Shown one piece after another: positions 34,176 through 44,490 of a stretch of DNA of 64,000 nucleotides. Each line of letters starts with the position of its first letter. Positions within the stretch are counted from its first letter, which is position 1. Source of the DNA: Dipteris shenzhenensis (taxonomy: Eukaryota; Polypodiophyta; Polypodiopsida; Gleicheniales); the NCBI GenBank assembly GCA_047967505.1, contig CM106538.1. One strand, given 5' to 3'. Made by a program: the position numbers and the translations under genes. The notes beneath the pieces were generated by a model. It did no database searches. It was not told the DNA's origin and worked only from the letters and a program-made list of their open reading frames with translations.

Positions 34176-35106
34176 TTAGTTCATCAGTCGCAGTCCTGAA
34201 TGTTCGAGTGTTGCCTTAAACAAGGCCATTTTGTTACATTGTCTGATTTTGGCATTACGTGCCTTGGCTTCTTCGATGCCCTGGTGTTTCATTTGGGCTA
34301 CCTCAGCCTTGAGCTCCTTTTCCCTATGGATGGCCTTAAGGATCTGTAGAGTGAGAGGGCCATAATATCTTTTCAATCTACTACCATTAAGGTAGCCATC
34401 CATCTCCACTCCATCTAGGGTAGGTACTTGGCATGTCCCTTTGCAGAGGAATCTCCACTACGTAGTAGGGACTATGCCCCTGTATTTATGTTTACATTTG
34501 ATGTTGCGGATGCTATAGAGGAGTGCAAGATCTCCTTCCTTGAGGTCCTTGTTTTTGAGGTTGAGGTCAAGCCATTTTCTATGACGTGCCTTCTCTACTC
34601 ATGAGGCAATAGGCTGCACATTATCTTGTTTCATCTAGTCATTTTAGATGGATTAAGCACCCCGCCAAGGCATTTTTGGCAAGCCTTTCCTTGACCCAAG
34701 GACCATGATGTGAAGGCTGGGCACTACATATTTCATTGCAATAATTGCCTCCACCCTAAAGGCTAGGCTGAAGGGGATGTAGTTCATGGTGACCTTGTAA
34801 GACATTCGGTAGGTCCACAATGCTGCAATGAGCTTGTGCTCCTAGTCGCTTGGTAGTACCACTGGCTTCAACGGTGCAAGTTATAATCTTGCAACATGTT
34901 TTGTTCGAGCTCTCAGCTAGGTCGTTTGCCCTGGGGTAGTATGGTGTTGACTTCCTATGTACGATCATGGATTCACTAATCAAGATCGCTATAGTTTCAT
35001 TGAGAAAATGAGTTCCTCAATTGCTGACTAATTATAAGGGGCACCCAAACTGTGTGATGACCTGTTTTCATAAAAAATTAGCTATGGATCACACATCGGC
35101 TTTTCT
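34176..35106 (-). pseudogene. Ty3/gypsy integrase, C-terminal part
   Basis: Minus strand from 35106: ATRKADV, stop, SIANFL, KQVITQFGCPL, GTHFLNETIAILISESM, HRKSTPYYPRANDLAESSNK, KLIAALWTYRMSYKVTMNYI, PFSLAFRVEAI, RHRKWLDLNLKNKDLKEGDL, ALLYSIRNIKCKHKYRG, LNGSRLKRYYG, ending ILKAIHREKELKAEVAQ. This is the gypsy sequence from the middle of the core through the HRKSTPYYPQANG..E block to the GPY/F-like end and the DG-x-LKRYY tail. It has several stops and shifts. The upstream edge is a sharp junction with tnp2 sequence at about 35107. Confidence 0.9.
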
Positions 35107-35880
35107 TGTGGCGCGCTCGCCATGTGTCTTTGCAACCAACCAAATGTGCCCAAATAGAAGTCCCCCACATTCTCATGAATATGCATGGGATCCACGACAT
35201 GATTGATCTATAGCTAACTCAATAAGGAAGCTCTTGAAAGATCATGAATGCCTCTTCATACATAGCGAGGTGCTATCCATTTACAATCCAAGCCTTGTGC
35301 CAATCACTTGACTTCAAAGAAGGTAATTTAAGACCAATGATCCCTTTATGCATAGGATGGTCACATGGGAGGTATCGAGTATGAATTTTATAAATGATTT
35401 TCTTCAAATGTTTGGAGTGTCATGTCCAAATGATTACTGCAAATAGGGCAACCATGATACCTACTATGTTTAAACACCTACTTTCATAAAAAGGTCATTA
35501 GGCATTCATAGATCACACCACAAAGCATGTGCACTTAATTTTGTGTCAAATCTACAAGCGTGTATGTGAGTAGTCCCCATAGCTTGGAAAGATATGCATG
35601 GTCCACATTAAAATTTCTCTAACTAAAATGCCATCGGTATGCTTGGAGCTCCACAAATATCATAGTCACCTACACCTCTCCATAGGATCTAGATCTCCAC
35701 TATCAATAGTGTGTGACTGCAAGATGTAAGTTACATGGCTCCATTATAAAGTCTAGCCACATGTTATCTATATGCTTCCAAGTAGCACTATCTAGAGGAA
35801 CCCTCAAAGTATCATCAGTGGAGTAGCATTCCATGTCATCAACTCTACTATAGACTTGCACCTAAAGATATGCTATATTC
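35107..35880 (-). pseudogene. CACTA (En/Spm) tnp2-like transposase fragment, copy 1
   Basis: Reading down from 35880 on the minus strand: ATWKHIDNMWLDFIMEPCNL, ILMWTMHIFPSYGDYSH, HGCPICSN, HTRYLPCDHPMHKG, LKSSDWHKAWIVNG, and HVVDPMHIHENVGDFYLGTF. These follow the order of the tnp2 family: W-x-F-D--P-F---PRN-RL, then LMWTI-DFP-YG, the C-x-x-C box, the FLP--HP block and the D-MH-EKN-CD block. The DGFNPFG block between the first two is missing, so a deletion is likely. Stops and frameshifts are frequent. The segment 35109-35580 is homologous to 47622-48095. Family assignment is by remembered motif order. Confidence 0.75.
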
Positions 35881-36360
35881 TTGCAATGATCAAAAAGTGT
35901 CTCAATACCTTTATTGGGATGGTCTAACCTTGGAAATCATGCTTATAATGATGTGTTCCACATTCTAGACAAGTGGTCTAACCTTACATTGTGCCACACA
36001 CTCTAGACAATTAACCAAATCTCCAGTTGAAAATTGTTTTGCTTCATTATATACTTTAATTAGACCGCTTTTTTGTGTGTACTGTGTTTGGATCATGAAA
36101 ACTCCACTACCCAAAGTCACATTTAGCATGCCTACCACAAATTAAACAAATATTGAATAATAACATGAAAAATTCATACAAATAATAACATTATAAATTC
36201 CAATTTGCATCTAAAAGAGTTGCACCCAATTGCTGCTCAAACTTGAAAGAGAGAGCTAGCATTACTATGAGTGTCTTGGAATTTAATTATACACAAAACA
36301 AGTTTTTGCAATGGTTGAGAGAAACATTGTAGTTTCTCGATGTTTGATGTATCAATAGCA
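35881..36360. other. No recognisable gene
   Basis: Possibly further CACTA sequence upstream of tnp2. The phrase 'agcatgcctaccacaaatt' resembles 60690-60720, which lies next to another tnp2 fragment. Confidence 0.3.
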
Positions 36361-36426
36361 TTAGACATCTCTGCAACACCTAGCAGAGTTGAGCAGATAC
36401 AATAGCATTAGCAAACCTATGAGCAG

Positions 36427-36640
36427 GAGTTTGAATGGAGGGGGCAGTAGTAGCAGAAGGAATCTAAGTGGAGAAGCTAGGAGAAGGAATCTAAGTGGAG
36501 GGGACAACAATAGAAGGAAACTAAGCTGAGGGACCAATAGCAGCAGCAATAGAGGGAACTAAGTGAAGAGACCAGCAAAATGAGTCTGAGTGGAGGGGCC
36601 AGCAACAACAGAAGGAAACTGAGTTGAGGGGCCAGCTGTA
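36427..36640 (-). repeat. Degenerate minisatellite, possibly coding (AGPSTQ repeats)
   Basis: Plus-strand unit approximates 'gaaggaactaagtggaggggccagcaa'. On the minus strand, in the direction of the adjacent L1 ORF2, it reads TTTAGPSTQFPSVVAGPSTQ and degenerates to Leu-rich text. It may be a repetitive C-terminal extension of the LINE protein or an independent minisatellite. Confidence 0.7.
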
Positions 36641-38220
36641 GTAGTTCTCCTCTCCATAAAGTTAGGAAACTTTGTCTTCATCAGAGATAAAATAGTAATG
36701 TGTGTTTTTGGATATTAGCATTCAACCTTGAGTGTTCTAGATTGTAAGTACTTATGTGGAAATCAAGGTGGCTTTTTTCTTATCCCACCATGAAGCAACA
36801 GGACATTAGTACAAAGCTATTTATGATTAAAGTGAAAGTTATTTCTAGAGATCCATATGAACCATAGAGCATGAGCCCTTATTTGGAACCAAGGCTCATG
36901 CTTTATTTTTCAAGCATCTCCTAGTAGAATAGATTTCCGATTCACAGGTTCTCCGCACTCAATTTGTATGAATTTCCAAACTTTTTTAGGATGAGGGCAA
37001 GCAATGAAAAGATGAAAAATATCCTCTATAGAGTCTAGACATATCTAACATTTGCCCTCTCCCTTTCCTATTATGAATCCTCTAGCATTAGTCCAAACTG
37101 CTTTGTGGAGGATAAGCCAAGCAAGACAAGACATCTTCTCTGGCAGTATACAACTTTTGAATATTGTTGAACCCAGACTGAGTCAATGGCCATAAAATCC
37201 CCTTTACCATAGAATTGTAGAAAGGCTTTTATCTCTTCAAATGCACCTCAAATAGATTTCCACAGTGAGCTCTGAAGTAGGAGGATAATTTCTCCATTTG
37301 GGAGCCCTGGAGGGTCTAGTGTGTCTCATTTTTCTCATTAAAAGTTGATCCCAATCATCTTTTGGATTTAGTAGAGCTTTGATTATTTAAGCTACCAAAA
37401 GTTATTTGGTAGAGTTGAAATATCTATAACACCTAGACCCCCTTCTTTCCTGGGCTTAATGCAATGACTCCATCTTACCTTGGAAATTTTGTTGTTTCCT
37501 CCTGACAAAAAGGATCTACGCATTCTGATGAATCTATTAAGCCCAGATTTAGAGAAAGACAAGTAAGAAAGATAAAAGATAGATACAGGGTAAAGACAAT
37601 GGTTGAGTACCAATCTCCTCCAAGCCAAAGTTTGCCTGGAAGCTTATCCACTTATCCAACTCTTTTTGAAATCTGTCTAAGACCCACTCCTACCTTTGCT
37701 TCATTGTTATCTCAAAGCCCATTGGAATGCCCAAAAGTATAAACATTGTGCACTTTTGGATTTTGAGACACCTAGCTGTTGTAGAATCCCTTGTTCTTTG
37801 CCACTGATAGTATCATACCCTATTTTGGAATGATTAATTAAAGATCTAGAAGCTTTACAAAAAACATCAAGACAATCCATCACACAGCTGACATCTTGCT
37901 CAGTATATCTAGGGGTAAGTGTGGTGTCATCTATACACTGTTGACATACAAGCTGTTCACCATTCATAAGCTCAAGCTGCTATAGACTACCTATTAAATT
38001 ACATAGTGCAGTAAAATAGAAACTGAACAAAGAATAGAGAGTACATAGCAAACTGGAGACGAATAAAATTTTCCTTCAATACTGATGTAGTACAGATGAT
38101 GGCTCCATCCACCCGTGCACTCCCACAGTGGAGCTTAGATGGCAATCTAAACAGATACTAGGTGAAGATGGAAGATATTTACTGGAAGATCTGATATGAT
38201 ACAATGGACTGGGAAGGATG

Positions 38221-38231
38221 CCTCTTTATAG
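38221..38231 (-). promoter_or_regulatory. TATA-like element of the solo LTR
   Basis: The reverse complement reads CTATAAAGAGG in the middle of the LTR, at a plausible U3/R position. Confidence 0.5.
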
Positions 38232-38254
38232 CTATGAGGGCGGTAGTCGGATCA

Positions 38255-38306
38255 ACGTAGTCGATGGAGCCGACCAGTCAACCTAGTCGATGGAATTGAC
38301 TAGTCA
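38255..38306. repeat. 26-bp tandem repeat in the solo LTR
   Basis: acgtagtcgatggagccgac-agtca followed by acctagtcgatggaattgac-agtca; motifs agtcgatgga and the agtca ends are shared. Confidence 0.85.
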
Positions 38307-39264
38307 TCCATGAAATATTCAAGAAATATTCCCTATACCTTCACCTTGGGGGCTCTTGCCCTTGAACCCCCACTAGGGGGGCCGTTGGCCCCCTTGGGAC
38401 CCCCCAGCTAAGAGCCAGCTGGCGCTTAGACCCCAGCGAGAGCAAGGGGCTCCCACACAATCAAGACAATGTGCCTCGTTGTGCTACCAGCTTACCTACC
38501 CTATCTAGCCCATAGGCTAGACTCACATAGATCACCTTTCTACCATCAATGGTCTCATTGATAGACCTCATCTGACATGCAAGTCAGGATCCATCCAGTG
38601 TCTCGGGCTCACACACGGCTTCTCCTCATATGGGAGCCTTACAACGTGAGCACCTTGGACCACTGGTTACCAGGAGGGTGGGGCATTGAGCATATCTAAT
38701 AGTGCCCTCTTGAATTTGACTCCCGAGGAGCCAACCAAGAGCATCTGCTACTATAGAAAAAAGAAGAGGAGCCAAAGGGCATCCTTGTCTAATTGATCTT
38801 TTCAAAAACAAAGGATCACTCATCTTCCCATTGACATTCACTTTAGCTGAAACATTTGTGAGGAGGAGCTTTACATTTGAAATAAAGGATGGGCCCAGAC
38901 CCATGTCTTGTAAAGATTGAATTAAGGAATCCCATCCCAACCTATCATATGCCTTATCAAAATCTACCTTAAGGAATCATATATCCTGTCTAGATTCTTT
39001 GGCATACTCACACCCTTCCTAGATGTTAATGATGGATTCATGAAGGTGACATCCTTTAATGAACCCCTTTTGCTCAAGAAGAATTCACTCTTTCATCTTA
39101 CTTTGTATTCTAAGAACTAGAGCCTTTGCAAAAATCTTGTAGCTATAGTTTCATATTGTTATAAAGGTCTCCAATTTTTAAGCTCATATTTGGGACCCTC
39201 TTTTGGGATCAGTTTAATTATATGCCCATTGATATGAAGGGGGAGAGCACCTTTAGGAAACTAT

Positions 39265-39536
39265 TGAGAGACCATGCTCAACATCATGTGATCATTTGTG
39301 CATAGCACTAACCCAATAGAGTGCTATAAAAGAAAAGGGTTAGATGCCCTAACCCAATAGAGTGCTATAAAGAAAAGGGTTAGATGCCCTAACCCTAAAA
39401 GGGTTTGTATATATTCTACATTTTCAACTAAATCTAGTATACAATTAGTCATTTGTGGTGTGCTCTCTAGTTATGCCCTCTCTCCTCATCTCTACTGTTC
39501 TCCTCTCCCCTCTTCATATTTTGTAATGGTATCAAA
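39265..39536 (+). repeat. 5' LTR of copia A
   Basis: Homologous to 44491-44706 from tgagagac-atgctcaacat to ctcctctcccct. It contains an extra internal tandem copy (39308-39388). The last dozen bases before the PBS (tcttcatattttgtaa) have no counterpart in the 3' copy. Confidence 0.85.
39308..39388. repeat. 41-bp tandem duplication within the 5' LTR
   Basis: ctaacccaatagagtgctat plus the following 21 bases occurs twice (39308-39348 and 39349-39388, the second shorter by one A). The 3' LTR has one copy. Confidence 0.95.
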
Positions 39537-39548
39537 GCATGGTTTTGC
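39537..39548 (+). promoter_or_regulatory. Primer-binding site of copia A
   Basis: tggtatcaaagc, one mismatch from TGGTATCAGAGC, complementary to initiator-Met tRNA. Confidence 0.85.
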
Positions 39549-40511
39549 CTTTCGCTGAGGTGCCATCCATCTTGCAAGAGCAAGAGAGTGATTGAAAGAG
39601 AGAGTCCTCTTGAGTGATCGTGAGTTCCTTCCATTCACTTCCATTGAGATAATTCCATCCATTGAAAGAAAATTTTTGTTCATTGTGATTTGAGATATTT
39701 CCATTGTGAGTGTTTCCATCATTCTTCTTTCTTATTGAGAGAAAAGAGGTATTTGGTTGAGAGAGAGAAAGAGAGTGCTTAGATATTCATTCCTATGAGA
39801 TAGAGTTTTCTTTCCTACTAACTTTTTGTAAGTTCTTTCCATCAAGAGATACTACCTCTATCAAATATGTTGACAGTCATAGCTCCTTAGGCTCATCTAC
39901 AACTGGCGGCTCACAATGACCTAAAAGCTTGACTACTCATAGCAAAGAAGCAGCTCAACTCTCTATAGCATCTAAGGCTACAGTCTTGCACAAAGCATCT
40001 ACAAGCAACGCATGTACTCAGCCCTCCCGCAAAGCTTCTATGACCTTTACCTCGAATCTCCATATGACGGATGCAAGCACAACGCTCCTCTAGATTTTGA
40101 GCCCCCAACACCCCTCTGGCCCAAGCTCTATGGTGGGCAAGGTGACCTAATCAACAACAACCCTTCATAGCTTGCTAGCCAACTAGCCATCTACACAAGG
40201 CTATAGTGCAAGCACCACACTCCCACTAAACAGCTCATTTGCGCACCAACGAGCATCTCCAATGAGCCGCACAAAGCGACCTAGACTGCACCTCATAGTG
40301 AGCTCCTTTGCAATGATGTGCTCTCCAAAGATGAACTCCACGAGGCCCTATGCCTTCAAAGATCCACTCCAAATAATGCTCAAATGACCTAGCTACGACC
40401 TCCAAGTGGCTCTTGTATCAGCAAACAATCTAAGCCAACCGCAACGAGCTCCAAGATAGCTAAGAGATGCCAACAACCTCTCCAACATGAGTGCCCAGCC
40501 ATCTATAACCA

Positions 40512-41012
40512 CCTCTCCCACCAGCTCTCCATCAAACTCTGTATATAGGAGAGGCACCTTAGACTTTGTAGTGCATCAGTTGGTTGACGTTGTCGATGGC
40601 CATTAGCCTTAGTCAAAGTAGGTTGGCCGATCATCGAGTTGTTTGTTGCTGCTGTAGGGCATATTGGAGCTTGTAGTCAGGTGGCAAAGGAGCTTGTAGT
40701 CGACTGGCAAAGGATCTTATAGGTAGATTATTTTGACAGCCATGTGGTAGCCAGAGAGGGAGAATCTACCTTATCCTCTCCCACTAGCTCTCCATCAAAC
40801 TCTACAAATAGGAGAGACACTTAGACTTTGTAGTCCATTGGTTCGGTTGATGGTCAGTGGTGGCCATTAGCCTTAGTCAAAGTAGGTTGGGAGTTATTTG
40901 TTGCAGGGCATATTGGAGCTTGTAGTTGGCTGTTGCTACTAGCAAAGGAGCTTGTATGAAAAAGATTTTGGCATACCCACGTGGCATAGAGGGAGGATCT
41001 ACCTTATCCTCA
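40512..41012. repeat. Tandem duplication, 263-bp unit, in the copia A leader
   Basis: Units start at 40512 and 40775 with cctctccca-agctctccatcaaactct. Both continue with the gactttgtagt, ccattagccttagtcaaagt, gcatattggagcttgtagt and gatctaccttatcctc blocks. Confidence 0.9.
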
Positions 41013-41039
41013 AGGTCACCACAACCTTTGGGCTTGGTC

Positions 41040-41350
41040 AAAATTGTGCCACATGGCACTCTATCCTACCACATCAATAAACCCAATTCTAGTTTGCCAT
41101 GTCACCATTGATAGTGCCACATCAACACCCTGGGCCCCAGACCATGTCATCCTTATTTGCTTTATAAGCTGCCAGTAGCAGCATCTGGCACATCCACATC
41201 ATAGTGCTACATCACCAAATTGACATCAGCACATCCATGTCATTCGTGCCACATCAATAGCCACATCAGCATTGACACATCAAATAGCCATGTCAGCAGT
41301 CAAAGTTAAATTGCCATGTCACATTGTCAGCTCATCATTGCCATGGGGCA
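41040..41350. repeat. Short-motif leader tract of copia A
   Basis: Many irregular copies of gccacatca, ccatgtca and catcagca. Same composition as 18340-18760 in element D. Confidence 0.65.
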
Positions 41351-41739
41351 GTCCCCTGTCAGACACTCTTAGCTCTTGCAAGGCACACACAACACCTTGC
41401 ATGTGACCACACCTGCCATAAGGCACTCTAAAAAGGAAAAATGCTCAATTTTTCGTGCTTTACATGCTCATCACATCACACATACATTTTGGTGCAAGTA
41501 TCACACACTTTTGAGCCTTAGCAACAACAACAAATCCACTTCCTTCGTGCACATTAGCTCTACATTGACGCATTTGACCCAACACCTAAAACGAACAAAG
41601 AAAAAGTATTATCTGTTGCTTTTACATCGCTTAATAGTTAGTCTAGATCTAGTTCAGAGTACATTAGATCATCCATAGTAGAGAACTCCAAAGCAGCCAA
41701 TCGAAGCCATGCCAAAAATTTCCTAAATAGTTCCTACTC

Positions 41740-42284
41740 GGAGTTAGTCCCAGCGCTCACATGTGGTTTCACATCGCCACATATCAAAGTCAAAATCATC
41801 ATCAGCATCATCCTTACCAACATCAGCATCAGCAAAGAGAAAATCATTCCAATCGAGGAAGATTCCAAGGATGAGGGAATGCATCCACCAACGTGTCAAA
41901 TATTCAGTGCAACTACTTTTATAAGTTTGGACACTATGAAAGAGATTGCCACGCAAGAAGCAGTATGACCAAGGCGGTCAATCCAGCAGCAATCGAGGGA
42001 ATCTCCACGATAGAGGAAATCATCGTGATGGACATTCAAGTCATAGTCATTATGCTAATGAACCTGAGAACATGTTTCTTGCAAGTGAGGATATGCAGCA
42101 CACTGATACAGTGTATCTTGACACTGATTGCAATTCAAAAGAGGATTTCAGTATTCAACTTGACCAAGCAGATTAAGATCCTTGGTACATCGACAACGGT
42201 CCATCATCTCATATGAAAAAGCATCAGGAATGGTTCTCAGAGATGAAACCATTAGAAGGACAAAAGAACACCATCTACACAATT
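41740..42284 (+). pseudogene. Copia A gag C-terminus and protease
   Basis: A His/Gln-rich stretch (HHPYQHQHQQRENHSNRGRF) leads into the knuckle C-NY-F-YKFG-H-YERD-C at 41908-41949, whose second Cys is Phe. After a one-base shift, SSNRGNLHDRGNHRDG and NEPENMFLASEDM follow. Then comes the protease: DPWYIDNGPSSHMKKHQEWF, where the usual WYIDSGASSHM reads IDNGP, so Gly is kept but Ser-Ala is altered. The gag N-terminal (UBN2) domain is not recognisable upstream. Confidence 0.85.
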
Positions 42285-42776
42285 CACTTGTGCAGATACT
42301 CCTTAGTAGAATGCAAGAGCTGAAAGGAGGAATGGTTCTTTAGTAGACACTGCTAGAGCAATGCTTAGTGAGAAACAATACCCACTGCAAACTACTTGGT
42401 TAATTGGCTTCCGATCGAACCGATTCAAGGTATGACACCTTATGAAGCATTCACTGGACACAAGCCATGCATTGGGCATCTCTGCATATTTAGTTGCATA
42501 GTAGATGCCCACGTACATGATGATCATCATAGGAAATTGGATGCAAAGTCATGTAGATGCATCATGGTTGGCTACAGTGAAGAGGGCAAAGCATACAAGT
42601 TGTACGATCCCATCAACCGCAAGGTCATTATCTCCAGAGATGTAATCTTCGATGAGGAGTCAGAATGGAAGAGCTCAAACACACAGGAGATAGATGCACC
42701 AATTTCACAGTCATTCATAGAAAAGGTTGATGAAGAAGAGCAAGAATTGCAAGAAGCACCCCAAGCAGAGCCATAG
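42285..42776 (+). pseudogene. Copia A integrase, C-terminal part only
   Basis: Begins abruptly with FTCADTP, two consecutive TAG codons at 42304-42309, then NARAERRNGSLVDTARAML. The usual text is TP-QQ-NG-AERRNRSL, so both TAGs replace CAG (Gln). It continues with PIQGMTPYEAFTGHKP, GHLCIFSCIVDAHVHD, KLDAKSCRCIMVGYSEEGKA, YKLYDPINRKVIISRDV, IFDEESEW. The Glu of the DDE triad is present, but the core with both Asp residues is deleted. Confidence 0.92.
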
Positions 42777-42869
42777 CAACTCATACGTCTACTAGGGAAA
42801 GCAAACCTCTAGCCAGATTGACATATGCTTAAAAAGGCAAAGCAATTCAGGTTGAAACCACCAACTATG

Positions 42870-43720
42870 CCCTTATGACTACCATCATGGCTACAGAAGA
42901 GCCAGTTTATTGTGAAGACGCAGTAGACAAGCCAAAATGGCAAACTTCTATGAATGAAGAAATGGATGCTTTGTACAAGAATAATACTTGGGAATTATGT
43001 GACCTTTCACCGGAAAAGAAAGCCATAGCAAACAAATGGGTATATAAAGTGAAGTACAATCTAGATGGAAGTATTCAAAGATACAAGCCAAACTAGTTAC
43101 AAAAGGATTTGCACAGCAATATGGTCAAGATTATGATGAGACTTATGCTCCAGTAGCAAAGATGGATTTCATACAGTTCTTGATATCACTAGTGACACTC
43201 AGTAGATGGAATGTGTACCAGCTCGATGTCAAGAATGCTTTTCTCTAGTTACCTAGATGAGGAAGTCTACATGCAACAACTAGCAAGTTATGTTGAACTA
43301 GGAAAAGAGAATCAGGTTTGTCATCTCAAGAAGAGACTCTATGCTTAAAGCAAGCACCCAGAAGTTGGTACAATAGAATCGACAAGCATTTTGCTGATCT
43401 GGGACACATGAAGTCCAATGTAGATCATACTCTCTACTACAAAGTTCAAGGGGAAGACATTACTATTGCACTTTTGTACGTAGGTGATCTGATTGTGACC
43501 AGAAGCAAGGATAGCTTCATCAAGAAATTGAAACAAGACTTATCTGCTGCTGCAGAGTTCGACATGAAAGATCTTAGACTTATGCACTATTTTCTTGGAA
43601 TTGAATTTTGGAGAGATTCAGACAGCACCTTTATGAGTCAGCTCAAATATGTTGATAGCCCCCTGAAGAAGTTTCATATGGTAGATTGCAAGATTACAAC
43701 CACTCCCATGGAATAGAGTT
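42870..43720 (+). pseudogene. Copia A reverse transcriptase
   Basis: EEPVYCEDAVDKPKWQTSMN, NNTWELCDLSP, NKWVYKVKYNLDGSIQRYK, shift, LVTKGFAQQYGQDYDETYAP, VAKMDFIQFL, WNVYQLDVKNAFL (first catalytic Asp present), stop, LKQAPRSWYNRID, then LLYVGDLIVTRSKDSFI (43477-43491), FDMKDLRLMHYFLGIEFW, PLKKFHMVDCK. The catalytic YVDD box reads YVGD, so the first of its two Asp is lost. At least three frameshifts and several stops. Confidence 0.93.
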
Positions 43721-44345
43721 TGAAACTTACTAAATATTCAGAAAAGCCTACAGTCAATGAGGCTAGATATTTGCTATGCAGTAAGCTCACTTGCACAGTT
43801 TATGGAAAATACAAAACAGTCTCACTGGAATGCAGCCAAAAGAGTCTTGAGATACATCAGAGATACAAGACAATTTGGAATAGAATACAGAGGAAGTCAT
43901 CCAAGGTTGCATGGGATACTGTGACAGTGACTATGCCAGAGATCATGAGACCAGGAGATCCACACAGGGATCTGCATTTTTCCTTGGTCAAGGTGCTATA
44001 TCATGGTTGTCAAACAAACAACCAATTATTTCTTTGTCTTTGACTGAAGCAAAATATAGGGCACTCACTACAGGTGCATGTGAGGCTATATGGCTTAGAA
44101 GACTATTGTCAGAAACAGATTACTTTGATGAATCAAAGCCAACAACAATATACTGTGATAATTAATTGGCTCAAGGAATCTAGTATATCACTCCAGGACA
44201 AAGCACATTGATGTCAGAGAACACTTCATCAGAGAAAGAGTGTTACTTGGTGACATCACATTGCAGCATTGTGATAGCAAAGAGAATGTTACAAACATCT
44301 TTATACCAAACTGCTTGCGGTGGTAAAGAGCTTTTTGAGAAACAC
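43720..44345 (+). pseudogene. Copia A RNase H
   Basis: [74 protein letters not shown], then in another frame the HIDVREHFIRERV block. This is the complete block order of copia RNase H. The stop after CDN is probably a C-to-T change. Confidence 0.9.
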
Positions 44346-44474
44346 CGACAAGCTCTTGGTTTGATATAGAAGAAGGACATTCCCATTAAAGGGGTGTGAT
44401 GGAATGTAATGTTGAGTCCTTCTTCGATTCCCCAGAATCATCATCTTGAGGGAAGGCCTACTTCATGATATTGA

Positions 44475-44490
44475 TCTTGAGGGAAGGTTT
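44475..44490 (+). other. Polypurine tract of copia A
   Basis: cttgagggaaggttt directly before tgagagac. A near copy, cttgagggaagg, lies about 30 bases upstream (around 44452). Confidence 0.6.

Larger units (their letters stand above)
37978..38685 (-). repeat. Solo LTR inside the LINE
   Basis: 708 bp that interrupts ORF2 between the L1 blocks GTIRYAQ and LELMNGEQ. In minus orientation it starts TGCCCC and ends TATAGCA. It contains a TATA-like CTATAAAGAGG (38221-38231), a G/C-rich palindromic segment common in plant LTRs (gggggtcc ... ggggccgttggcccc, about 38365-38430) and two perfect-length 26-bp tandem units (38255-38306). No internal retroelement sequence is attached. The flanks (ctcaagc, ttgagca) do not give a clean target-site duplication. 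Boundaries are good to a few bases. Confidence 0.7.
36650..39262 (-). pseudogene. L1-type LINE ORF2: reverse transcriptase plus zf-RVT domain
   Basis: Minus strand from 39262: LPLHINGHIIKLIPKEGP, KYELKNWRPL, KGFIKGCHLHESI, DFDKAYDRLGWDSLIQSLQ, DMGLGPSFISNVKLLLTNVS, SIRQGCPLAPLLFSIVADAL (38760-38850). After a solo LTR (37978-38685) it resumes with MNGEQLVCQQCIDDTTL (catalytic YADD changed to CIDD), LGIPMGFEITMKQR, FQKELDKWISFQANF, RRSFLSGGNNK, PRKEGGLGVIDIS. A zinc-binding RVT domain ends it: LAWLILHKAVWTN, C-MCLDSIEDIFHLFIACPH, VWKFIQ. This is nearly the complete RT and C-terminal half of ORF2. The endonuclease domain is missing because copia A's LTR begins at 39265. Confidence 0.92.

Noticed and set aside
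37973-38690. Target-site duplication of the solo LTR
   Set aside because: Flanks ctcaagc and ttgagca look related as inverted rather than direct repeats, and no exact 5-bp match is present.
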